Below are positions 1-5,744 of a stretch of 11,783 nt of DNA, in pieces (the stretch's first letter is position 1; each line of letters starts with the position of its first letter). Source of the stretch: CBFFRJ01 sp051486985 (GTDB taxonomy: Bacteria; Pseudomonadota; Gammaproteobacteria; Enterobacterales; Enterobacteriaceae); the NCBI RefSeq assembly GCF_051486985.1, contig NZ_JAHVDV010000056.1:1-11783 (forward strand), written 5' to 3'. Below the pieces are notes generated by a model, which did not search any database, was not told the DNA's origin, and saw only the letters and a list, made by a program, of their open reading frames with translations. The position numbers and the translations under genes are program-made.

Positions 1-32
1 CGGGGGAGGGTGCTGCATGGGAGTGCGGCATA

Positions 33-688
33 TGAGGTGAACGGAACGATTCCACCTGAGGTAAGCGGAACCCTTAGGGCCAGTCACCCACAGTCCCCTC
101 ACCCCGGCCCTCTCCCCAAAGGGGCGAGGGGGAAAAGCGTGCCCGGTTTAGCATGTGAGGTGAACGGAACCGTTCCACCAGGGGTAAGCGGAACCCTTAG
201 GGCCAGTCACCCACAGTCCCCTCACCCCGGCCCTCTCCCCAAAGGGGCGAGGGAGAAAAGCGAGCCCGGTTTAGCATGTGAGGTGAACGGAACGACTCCA
301 CCAGAGGTAAGCGGAACCCTTCGGGCCAGTCACCCACGGTTCCCCTCACCCCGACCCTCTCCCCNAAGGGGCGAGGGAGAAAAGCGAGCCCGGTTTAGCA
401 TATGAGATGAACGGAACCCTTCCAGCGAGTCACCCGCAGTTCCCCTCATCCCGACCCTCTCCCCAAAGGGGCGAGGGAGAAAAGCGTGCCCGGTTTAGCA
501 CGTGAGATGAACGGAACCCTTCGGCCCAGTCACCCACGGTTCCCCTCACTCCGACCCTCTCCCCAAAGGGGCGAGGGAGAAAAGCGTGCCCGGTTTAGCA
601 CGTGAGATGAACGGAACCCTTCGGGCCAGTCACCCACAGTCCCCTCACTCCGACCCTCTCCCCAAAGGGGCGAGGGCGAAAAGCGTGC
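33..688 (+). repeat. Tandem array of six 100-124 bp intergenic repeat units
   Basis: Six head-to-tail units begin at 33, 156, 279, 403, 503 and 603, each opening with TGAGRTGAACGGAAC. The first three are about 123-124 bp and the last three about 100 bp. The long form carries an extra 24 bp bounded by a repeated CGGAAC, so the short form looks like a deletion between those direct repeats. Every unit contains a GC-rich imperfect palindrome (CCCTCTCCCC, AAA, GGGGCGAGGG) and then a GAAAAGCG(T/A)GCCCGG segment. Units are nearly identical, which points to recent duplication. An ambiguous base (N) lies at 365 inside a palindrome. No gene is credible here; open frames through the array only read repeated Pro/Gly/Ser words. 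The family recurs at 7366-7448 and at the right edge. Confidence 0.93.
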
Positions 689-709
689 TCAACGTTGCGC
701 TTGAGCACG
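684..709 (-). terminator. Probable intrinsic terminator of deoQ
   Basis: Perfect 9-bp arms, CGTGCTCAA and TTGAGCACG, flank an 8-nt loop. Read on the minus strand, the hairpin starts 7 nt after the deoQ stop codon and is followed by CTTTTCG, a short T-run. Position and structure suit a rho-independent terminator, though the T-run is only four bases. The T-run and the outer part of one arm are the same GAAAAGCGTGC words that end each array unit, so terminator and repeat are fused here. Confidence 0.6.
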
Positions 710-716
710 TCATCCC

Positions 717-1502
717 TTACTCCCCCTCTGAATCCGGCGTAATCACTTTTACCGAGCCATTACGGCAATGCGCCGCATAATCTACCGGCAGCGGTCTGTC
801 GCTAATCAACACATCAAACGCCGACAGCGGACCAATACTCGCGGGAGCCACTTCATCAAACAAGGCATGACGGGCGAGCAGAACCTTACGTAAACCACGA
901 TCCATGGCTTTGCGTTTGGTCGCCAGATCCTCAGGATTAAACCAGCTCACGCCAAAATGCTCATGCACGCCACTGGCGGAAATAAACACTTTACGGGGGT
1001 TAAGCGCATCAAGTGCAGAAGGATTATTGGTATCGTAAAAGGCATCACTTTTTGCGCGATAGGTTCCGCCGCACAGCACCGCCGTGGCATGAGGTTTCTC
1101 ATTGAGGGCGACAAACACACGGTGTGAGTAGCAGATCCCGGTAAAGGTGATGTCGTCAGGGATCATACTGATGACCAGCGGCATTTCGGGGCCATTATCA
1201 AAGAAGACCAGGTCATTTTCGCTCACCAGCCCTGCCGCCAGAATCGCGACGGGTAAATCATCGCGGTGATGGGCGCGGTGAGCGGGCGCGGGTGCAGGGG
1301 AAGACGAGGCGGGTTTATTCACCATCACAATGTATCCACCGAGCAGGGTGAGCGGTAATGGTTCATCATCCTGACTGAGGTCGCGGCGGATGGTCATGAC
1401 GGAGACTTCCAGCATGCGGGCCGCCTCTTTCAGATGGATGCGGTCAGTCTTCTTCAGCAGCTCCAGCAGACGCCGGATACGTTCTTTTTGCTTTGTTTCC
1501 AT
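717..1502 (-). CDS. deoQ: DeoR-family repressor of the deoxyribose operon (DeoQ)
   Basis: A 261-residue transcriptional repressor of the DeoR family, expected to control the divergent deoK operon. Residues about 5-57 form the DeoR N-terminal winged helix-turn-helix, with recognition segment VSVMTIRRDL at 33-42 and LLGGYIV at 53-59, both very close to E. coli DeoR. A short Ala/Pro/Ser/His linker (about 63-82) leads to the phosphosugar-sensor domain (about 83-255), which has FFDNGPEMP at 100-108 and SASGVH at 175-180. The usual GTT-type phosphate loop of the family reads NGPE here. The ATG is preceded on the minus strand by GGGAAAG at good spacing. The gene is divergent from deoK with a 327-bp gap, as for deoQ next to deoK in Salmonella. 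The effector is inferred to be deoxyribose or its 5-phosphate; the symbol rests on homology and context. Confidence 0.85.
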   Translation of the reverse strand: METKQKERIRRLLELLKKTDRIHLKEAARMLEVSVMTIRRDLSQDDEPLPLTLLGGYIVMVNKPASSSPAPAPAHRAHHRDDLPVAILAAGLVSENDLVFFDNGPEMPLVISMIPDDITFTGICYSHRVFVALNEKPHATAVLCGGTYRAKSDAFYDTNNPSALDALNPRKVFISASGVHEHFGVSWFNPEDLATKRKAMDRGLRKVLLARHALFDEVAPASIGPLSAFDVLISDRPLPVDYAAHCRNGSVKVITPDSEGE

Positions 1503-1529
1503 TCGCTTTCCCGCCTGTGGTCGTGCATA

Positions 1530-1545
1530 TGTTCCATTAGTAACA
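1530..1545. promoter_or_regulatory. Candidate DeoQ operator near deoQ
   Basis: TGTTCCATTAGTAACA is a 16-bp partial palindrome with outer arms TGTT and AACA, flanked by A and T that extend the symmetry. It has the same length and outer bases as the E. coli DeoR operator TGTTAGAATTCTAACA, although the centre differs. It lies 28 bp upstream of the deoQ start codon, where a bound repressor could autoregulate deoQ. Inferred from sequence only. Confidence 0.4.
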
Positions 1546-1580
1546 TTTTTGTGGCTTCAGGAACATCACCCTGGTGCACT

Positions 1581-1586
1581 ACTATA
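1581..1586 (-). promoter_or_regulatory. Possible -10 element of deoQ
   Basis: On the minus strand this reads TATAGT, a good match to TATAAT, about 80 bp upstream of the deoQ ATG. Only a weak -35 (TTTTAA, 17-bp spacer) can be placed upstream of it. Transcription from here would run through the candidate operator at 1530-1545. Confidence 0.3.
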
Positions 1587-1740
1587 CTGCCCGGCCAGCC
1601 TAATTAAAAGTAGGATGACTGAGGTTTATCTTTAATTTTATTCTATATATTTCATATTCTTATGATTATTTTAATCATTCTTCCCACGATTAAACATATA
1701 AATACTGCCTGGTAATTAATCAAAAAAATGATCCTGTAAT

Positions 1741-1756
1741 CGCGATCATAATCACA
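1741..1756. promoter_or_regulatory. Candidate CRP site upstream of deoK
   Basis: CGCGA-TCATAA-TCACA matches the CRP consensus TGTGA-N6-TCACA at 8 of 10 positions, with one perfect half. Its centre (1748.5) would be at -41.5 if transcription began near 1790, where TAATGT (1778-1783) could serve as the -10. A second AT-rich candidate -10, TAATAT, lies at 1789-1794. Catabolite control of a sugar operon is expected, but the site is a prediction. Confidence 0.45.
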
Positions 1757-1769
1757 AATGATACGGAAG

Positions 1770-1785
1770 TAACATGCTAATGTTA
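1770..1785. promoter_or_regulatory. Candidate DeoQ operator at the deoK promoter
   Basis: TAACATGCTAATGTTA is a perfect inverted repeat with 6-bp arms (TAACAT, ATGTTA) around GCTA. It shares GTAACAT with the candidate operator at 1530-1545 and overlaps the likely deoK -10 region, 45 bp upstream of the deoK ATG, a fitting place for a repressor. The polarity of its arms is opposite to classical DeoR operators (AACA..TGTT rather than TGTT..AACA), so the assignment is tentative. Confidence 0.45.
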
Positions 1786-1829
1786 TTTTAATATCATTGT
1801 TGCGTGATTGTTTCTAAGAGGTAGTAAAA

Positions 1830-2750
1830 ATGGATATCGCGGTTATCGGCTCAAACATGGTTGATCTCATTACTTACACCAATCAGATGCCGAAAGAGGG
1901 GGAAACACTCGAAGCGCCAGCGTTCAAAATCGGGTGCGGTGGTAAAGGGGCGAATCAGGCCGTTGCGGCAGCTAAACTCAACTCTAAAGTGTTAATGCTG
2001 ACCAAAGTCGGGGACGATATTTTCGCGGATAACACCATTCGCAATCTTGAATCCTGGGGTATTAATACCACCTATGTTGAAAAAGTACCCTGTACCAGCA
2101 GCGGCGTGGCACCTATTTTTGTCAACGCTAACTCCAGCAACAGCATTTTAATTATCAAAGGTGCGAATAAATTTCTCTCGCCTGAGGATATCGACAGAGC
2201 TGCGGAGGACTTAAAAAAATGCCAGCTGATTGTCCTGCAACTTGAAGTACAACTGGAGACGGTATACCACGCGATCGAATTCGGCAAAAAACATGGCATA
2301 GAAGTGTTATTAAATCCGGCACCTGCATTGCGTGAATTAGATATGTCTTATGCCTGCAAGTGTGATTTCTTCGTGCCAAATGAAACCGAGCTGGAAATAC
2401 TTACCGGTATGCCAGTGGATACCTACGATAATATCCGTGCAGCGGCCCGTAGTCTGCTCGATAAAGGGCTGAACAATATTATTGTTACCATGGGCGAAAA
2501 AGGGGCACTCTGGATGACCCGTGATAAGGAAGTTCATGTACCCGCGTTCAGGGTTAACGCTGTTGATACCAGTGGTGCGGGCGATGCATTCATCGGCTGT
2601 TTTGCCCACTATTATGTCCAGAGCGGCAATGTTGAAGCTGCGATGAAAAAAGCAGTCCTGTTCGCGGCATTCAGCGTCACTGGAAAAGGCACCCAGTCTT
2701 CTTATCCGAGTATTGAACAATTTAATGAATATCTGTCCTTAAACGAATAA
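1830..2750 (+). CDS. deoK: Deoxyribokinase (DeoK), PfkB/ribokinase family
   Basis: A 306-residue cytoplasmic sugar kinase that phosphorylates 2-deoxy-D-ribose at O5 using ATP, giving the substrate of the DeoC aldolase. PfkB-family marks are complete: GGKGANQA at 37-44, the NPAP strand at 162-165, PNETE at 183-187, and the anion-hole and catalytic motif DTSGAGDAF at 246-254 with catalytic base Asp252. Length and sequence fit the Salmonella deoxyribokinase. The N-terminal sugar-contact segment reads SNMVD (8-12), where E. coli ribokinase has SINAD; Asp12 is kept but the pocket Asn is Met10. The SD AAGAGG (1816-1821) sits 8 nt before the ATG. It is first in deoKPX, 30 bp before deoP. A plain ribokinase is the alternative, made unlikely by the DeoR-type repressor and the deoP-deoX neighbours. 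Confidence 0.9.
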   Translation: MDIAVIGSNMVDLITYTNQMPKEGETLEAPAFKIGCGGKGANQAVAAAKLNSKVLMLTKVGDDIFADNTIRNLESWGINTTYVEKVPCTSSGVAPIFVNANSSNSILIIKGANKFLSPEDIDRAAEDLKKCQLIVLQLEVQLETVYHAIEFGKKHGIEVLLNPAPALRELDMSYACKCDFFVPNETELEILTGMPVDTYDNIRAAARSLLDKGLNNIIVTMGEKGALWMTRDKEVHVPAFRVNAVDTSGAGDAFIGCFAHYYVQSGNVEAAMKKAVLFAAFSVTGKGTQSSYPSIEQFNEYLSLNE

Positions 2751-2780
2751 CAACCACCCTGCAAAGTAAAAGGTAGCACT

Positions 2781-4097
2781 ATGAACGATAAAAACATCAT
2801 TCAGATGCCCGACGGGTATCTGAATAAGACCCCTCTGTTCCAGTTTATTTTGTTATCCTGTTTATTCCCGCTCTGGGGATGCGCAGCGGCTTTAAATGAT
2901 ATTCTGATTACGCAGTTTAAAAGTGTATTTTCACTCAGTAACTTTGCCTCCGCATTAGTACAGAGTGCATTTTATGGTGGCTATTTCTTAATTGCGATCC
3001 CGGCCTCCCTGGTCATTAAAAAAACCAGTTATAAAGTGGCGATATTAATCGGCCTGACACTTTATATTGTCGGCTGTACGCTCTTTTTCCCGGCCTCGCA
3101 CATGGCCACCTATACCATGTTCCTTGCGGCCATTTTTGCCATCGCAATCGGCCTGAGTTTTCTGGAAACTGCAGCCAATACCTACAGCTCAATGATTGGC
3201 CCGAAGGCACACGCCACGCTGCGCCTGAACATCAGTCAGACGTTTTACCCGATTGGCGCGGTAGCGGGCATCCTGCTTGGTAAATACCTGGTCTTTTCGG
3301 AAGGGGAAAGCCTGGAAAAACAGATGGCAGGGATGAATGCGGAGCAGATCCATAACTTCAAAGTACTGATGCTGGAAAACACCCTTGAGCCCTACAAGTA
3401 CATGATCATGGTACTGGTGGTAGTGATGGTGCTTTTCATGCTGACCCGCTTCCCGACCTGTAAAGTGGCGCAGACGGCAAACCACAAGCGCCCGTCAGCA
3501 ATGGAAACTCTGCGTTATCTGGCGAGCAATGGACGTTTTCGTCGCGGTATTGTGGCGCAGTTCCTCTATGTCGGTATGCAGGTTGCTGTCTGGTCTTTCA
3601 CCATTCGCCTTGCCCTGGAGCTGGGTGACATCAACGAACGTGATGCCTCCAACTTTATGGTCTACAGCTTCATCTGTTTCTTTATTGGCAAATTTATCGC
3701 CAACATTTTGATGACGCGCTTCAACCCGGAAAAAGTGTTGATCTTATACTCCGTCATCGGCGCGCTGTTCCTGGCGTATGTGTCGCTGGCACCAAGCTTC
3801 AGCGCCGTCTATGTGGCTGTACTGGTGAGTGTGCTGTTCGGACCCTGCTGGGCCACCATTTATGCAGGCACGCTGAATACGGTGGATAACGAACATACCG
3901 AGATGGCAGGCGCCGTGATTGTGATGGCGATTGTCGGTGCGGCGGTCGTCCCGGCAATTCAGGGCTACGTGGCGGACATGTTCCACTCCCTGCAGCTCTC
4001 GTTCCTCGTTTCCATGCTGTGCTTTGTCTACGTTGGCCTCTACTTCTGGCGCGAAAGCAAAGTACGCAATGATGTGACCGAAGCGACGGCTTCTTAA
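2781..4097 (+). CDS. deoP: Deoxyribose permease, FucP-type MFS transporter (DeoP)
   Basis: A 438-residue inner-membrane transporter of the major facilitator superfamily, FucP (fucose:H+ symporter) subfamily, expected to import 2-deoxy-D-ribose with protons. Hydrophobic segments are spread through the protein as expected for 12 helices, with a hydrophilic central loop around residues 175-250. Residues LNDIL with Asp40 and LETAAN with Glu129 line up with Asp46 and Glu135, the key acidic residues of E. coli FucP. RLNISQTF near 150 matches RLNLAQTF of FucP. The SD AAAGG (2769-2773) precedes the ATG by 7 nt. By eye, the first 250 bp or so are AT-richer than the rest, as in deoK. Substrate is assigned from context between deoK and deoX; the family also moves fucose and glucose/galactose. 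Confidence 0.88.
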   Translation: MNDKNIIQMPDGYLNKTPLFQFILLSCLFPLWGCAAALNDILITQFKSVFSLSNFASALVQSAFYGGYFLIAIPASLVIKKTSYKVAILIGLTLYIVGCTLFFPASHMATYTMFLAAIFAIAIGLSFLETAANTYSSMIGPKAHATLRLNISQTFYPIGAVAGILLGKYLVFSEGESLEKQMAGMNAEQIHNFKVLMLENTLEPYKYMIMVLVVVMVLFMLTRFPTCKVAQTANHKRPSAMETLRYLASNGRFRRGIVAQFLYVGMQVAVWSFTIRLALELGDINERDASNFMVYSFICFFIGKFIANILMTRFNPEKVLILYSVIGALFLAYVSLAPSFSAVYVAVLVSVLFGPCWATIYAGTLNTVDNEHTEMAGAVIVMAIVGAAVVPAIQGYVADMFHSLQLSFLVSMLCFVYVGLYFWRESKVRNDVTEATAS

Positions 4098-4105
4098 GGA
4101 GAATC

Positions 4106-5122
4106 ATGATGACAACGCGTCTTCCCTTATGGCGTTCACTGTTTACAGAACAGCCACGCATCCTGCTGGAAAACAGCGACTTCAGGGTGAGTGCCTTTCG
4201 CTATGCCAGCGGTGTGGAAGGGCTGAAAGTGCAGAACAGCCGTGGTCATCTCGTCATTCTGCCCTGGATGGGGCAGATGATTTGGGATGCCGAATTTGAC
4301 GGCCATGATCTGACTATGCGCAACATGTTCAGCCAGCCAAAACCAGCAACGGAGGTGGTGGCAACCTACGGCTGCTTCGCTTTCCACTCCGGCTTGCTGG
4401 CGAACGGCTGCCCGTCACCGGAAGATACCCACCCCCTGCACGGCGAGATGGCCTGTGCCGCGATGGACGAGGCCTGGATCGAGATTGACGAGGAGAGCCT
4501 GCGCATTAGCGGGCGCTATGAATATGTGATGGGTTTTGGTCATCATTACCAGGCCCGGCCCGGGGTAGTCCTGCGTAAAGCGAGCGCATTGTTTGATATT
4601 GAGATGGCGGTGACCAACCTGGCTTCAGTGGCCATGCCGCTACAGTACATGTGCCATATGAACTATGCCTATGTGCCAGAGGCGACCTTCAGCCAGAATA
4701 TCCCGGATGAGGCTTTAACGCTGCGCGAGTCGGTGCCGGCACACGTGAAGCCCACCGAACAGTGGCTGGCCTTCAACCAGCGGATTTTACAGGGAGAAGC
4801 GACCCTGACCAGGCTGAACGAGCCGCAGTTCTACGATCCGGAAATCGTCTTCTTTGCCGATAAACTGGACGACATTACTGAAACGCCGGAATTTCGCATG
4901 ACGGCGCCGGATGGCACGACGTTCATGACCCGGTTCTCAAGTGCCGAACTGAATTACGTTACCCGCTGGATCCTGTATAACGGCGATCAGCAGGTGGCAG
5001 CGTTTGCGCTGCCGGCGACCTGCCGCCCGGAGGGGTTTCTTGCCGCTCAGCGTAATGGCTCATTAATCGAACTGGCACCCCAGCAGACTCGCTCGTTTAC
5101 GGTTACTACCGGCATTGCTTAA
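4106..5122 (+). CDS. deoX: DeoX, DUF4432 galactose-mutarotase-fold protein
   Basis: A 338-residue cytoplasmic protein without signal peptide or membrane segment, matching DeoX of the Salmonella deoxyribose operon. I place it in the DUF4432 family, related to aldose 1-epimerases. Candidate active-site residues by analogy with GalM are His112 or His109 (HPLHGE), His184 with Asn186 (CHMNYAY) and a C-terminal Glu309 (RPEGF). A mutarotase acting on deoxyribose is a reasonable inference, but I know of no demonstrated activity. The SD AAGGAG (4096-4101) overlaps the deoP stop. Two ATGs follow, at 4106 (4-nt spacing) and 4109 (7-nt spacing); the second is better spaced and would give 337 residues. 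The 8-bp gap to deoP indicates translational coupling. Last gene of the deo operon. Confidence 0.85.
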   Translation: MMTTRLPLWRSLFTEQPRILLENSDFRVSAFRYASGVEGLKVQNSRGHLVILPWMGQMIWDAEFDGHDLTMRNMFSQPKPATEVVATYGCFAFHSGLLANGCPSPEDTHPLHGEMACAAMDEAWIEIDEESLRISGRYEYVMGFGHHYQARPGVVLRKASALFDIEMAVTNLASVAMPLQYMCHMNYAYVPEATFSQNIPDEALTLRESVPAHVKPTEQWLAFNQRILQGEATLTRLNEPQFYDPEIVFFADKLDDITETPEFRMTAPDGTTFMTRFSSAELNYVTRWILYNGDQQVAAFALPATCRPEGFLAAQRNGSLIELAPQQTRSFTVTTGIA

Positions 5123-5140
5123 TGGCGTTCAGCTAAGGGT

Positions 5141-5181
5141 TTTGCCCGGCGAATGTTACTTTTCTCACATCGCCGGGCGAA
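5141..5181. other. Stem-loop after deoX (terminator or REP-like palindrome)
   Basis: GCCCGGCGA (5144-5152) pairs perfectly with TCGCCGGGC (5170-5178); TTT before and GAA after extend the stem, and TGT/ACA can pair within the loop. It begins 21 nt after the deoX stop codon. Neither strand has a T-run directly after the stem: the plus strand continues GAAAAAAGTCCC, with T6 only at 5191-5196. It could act as a weak terminator, an RNA-stabilising 3' structure, or be a lone REP-like palindrome. Confidence 0.6.
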
Positions 5182-5508
5182 AAAAGTCCCATTTTTTAAC
5201 CCAACGTTAACCTTATTTCTCCCTGTCAGGTCACTGTTTTGTGACATATTCCATTGTATTTTTTTATATATAGTTAAATCTTTTTTCGCGTTGCTTATGG
5301 ATAGCGGCAGCATTTTACGCTGTGCGTTTTAACGTTCGCGGTATTTATCGCTCACATATTCAGCATTTCGTCAGAAATTTTTCATTATCTGTACAAACGA
5401 TAAACACCATAGAGAGTAAATTCTTAAGGGCATTATTCTGCTTTGTGGCCTGTAGCACAAATTTACCTGCTGAAAATAGTGGCCTGAAGTTTTTTTTAAC
5501 TTTGTTTG

Positions 5509-5522
5509 TTGATTCGCATCAA
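5509..5522. promoter_or_regulatory. Exact FNR-consensus palindrome upstream of dppA
   Basis: TTGATTCGCATCAA is an exact match to the FNR consensus TTGAT-N4-ATCAA. Its centre (5515.5) is about 62-65 bp upstream of a transcription start near 5577-5580, typical of a class I activator position. It is a poorer match to the related CRP consensus. Oxygen control of dpp is inferred from sequence. Confidence 0.5.
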
Positions 5523-5546
5523 TGATGTAAATCCCCGTTACCTGTA

Positions 5547-5580
5547 TTGACGTTTTGACATTCTATTGACAGATTGTAGG
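5547..5580 (+). promoter_or_regulatory. dppA promoter region
   Basis: Three TTGAC words (5547-5551, 5555-5559, 5566-5570) lie within 25 bp; TTGACA at 5555-5560 is a perfect -35 hexamer. No good -10 is visible at standard spacing; GATTGT at 5572-5577 is the nearest candidate for the first TTGAC word. In E. coli the dpp start is reported about 165 nt upstream of dppA, which maps here to about 5580. Exact elements are uncertain. Confidence 0.45.
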
Positions 5581-5596
5581 GCATGAGGGGCATTTC

Positions 5597-5665
5597 ATGG
5601 AGAATCTGCACTGCAACTCAGTCAACCTCGTGAAAGGATTTCCCATCTCTCATAACTGCCGATAA
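5597..5665 (+). CDS. Possible 22-residue leader peptide in the dppA 5' leader
   Basis: A 22-codon frame starts at ATG 5597 and stops at TAA 5663-5665. The peptide begins MENLHCNSVN and ends ISHNCR. A strong purine-rich SD, GAGGGG (5585-5590), sits 6 nt upstream of the ATG, better than the dppA SD itself. If transcription starts near 5580, this would be the first well-initiated frame on the dpp mRNA, ending 79 nt before dppA. It has no hydrophobic segment and no run of one amino-acid codon as in classical attenuators. I recognise no named gene. It could be chance, but the SD placement makes translation plausible. Confidence 0.4.
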   Translation: MENLHCNSVNLVKGFPISHNCR

Positions 5666-5700
5666 GTCCAGGTAAAAAATAAATAAAGGCCTGTCGGATA

Positions 5701-5731
5701 ACCCTTCGCAAGGGTAACAACACATATCACA
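5701..5731 (+). promoter_or_regulatory. dppA leader hairpin and GcvB-type C/A-rich target
   Basis: A small hairpin, ACCCTT-CGC-AAGGGT (5701-5715), is followed by the unpaired C/A-rich stretch AACAACACATATCACA (5716-5731), which abuts the dppA SD GGAG (5734-5737). In E. coli and Salmonella the GcvB small RNA represses dppA by pairing its G/U-rich R1 region with such a stretch next to the ribosome-binding site. The target word is intact, so the same control is expected; GcvB itself is not in the window. Confidence 0.7.
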
Positions 5732-5744
5732 TTGGAGCAGAATA

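Larger units (their letters stand above)
5123..5744. other. Non-coding region between deoX and dppA
   Basis: This 622-bp region holds no full-size gene. In order it contains the stem-loop after deoX, an AT-rich stretch (about 5180-5500) with a short inverted repeat GTCAC/GTGAC (5230-5245), the FNR-type palindrome, a promoter region with three TTGAC words, a possible leader ORF, a small hairpin and the C/A-rich GcvB-type target before the dppA SD. No tRNA is visible, although E. coli carries the proK tRNA upstream of dppA. Confidence 0.85.

Noticed and set aside
33..688. CRISPR-like regular spacing in the left array
   Set aside because: Whole units of 100-124 bp are repeated without unique spacers, and no cas gene is near.
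10..780. Open frames through the left repeats
   Set aside because: They consist of repeated Pro/Gly/Ser words, carry an ambiguous codon, have no SD and follow the repeat period; such frames are common false genes in this repeat family.
5509..5522. CRP site at the dppA palindrome
   Set aside because: It matches only about 6 of 10 CRP core positions but all defined FNR positions.
5322..5525. 67-codon frame in the deoX-dppA gap
   Set aside because: No SD, AT-rich non-coding composition, and it runs across the FNR-type palindrome.
5583..5633. Alternative leader frame from the ATG at 5583
   Set aside because: It has no SD and would start only a few bases after the expected transcription start; the ATG at 5597 is far better placed.
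5123..5744. A tRNA-Pro gene as found upstream of dppA in E. coli
   Set aside because: No cloverleaf, T-loop motif or CCA end is present in the region.
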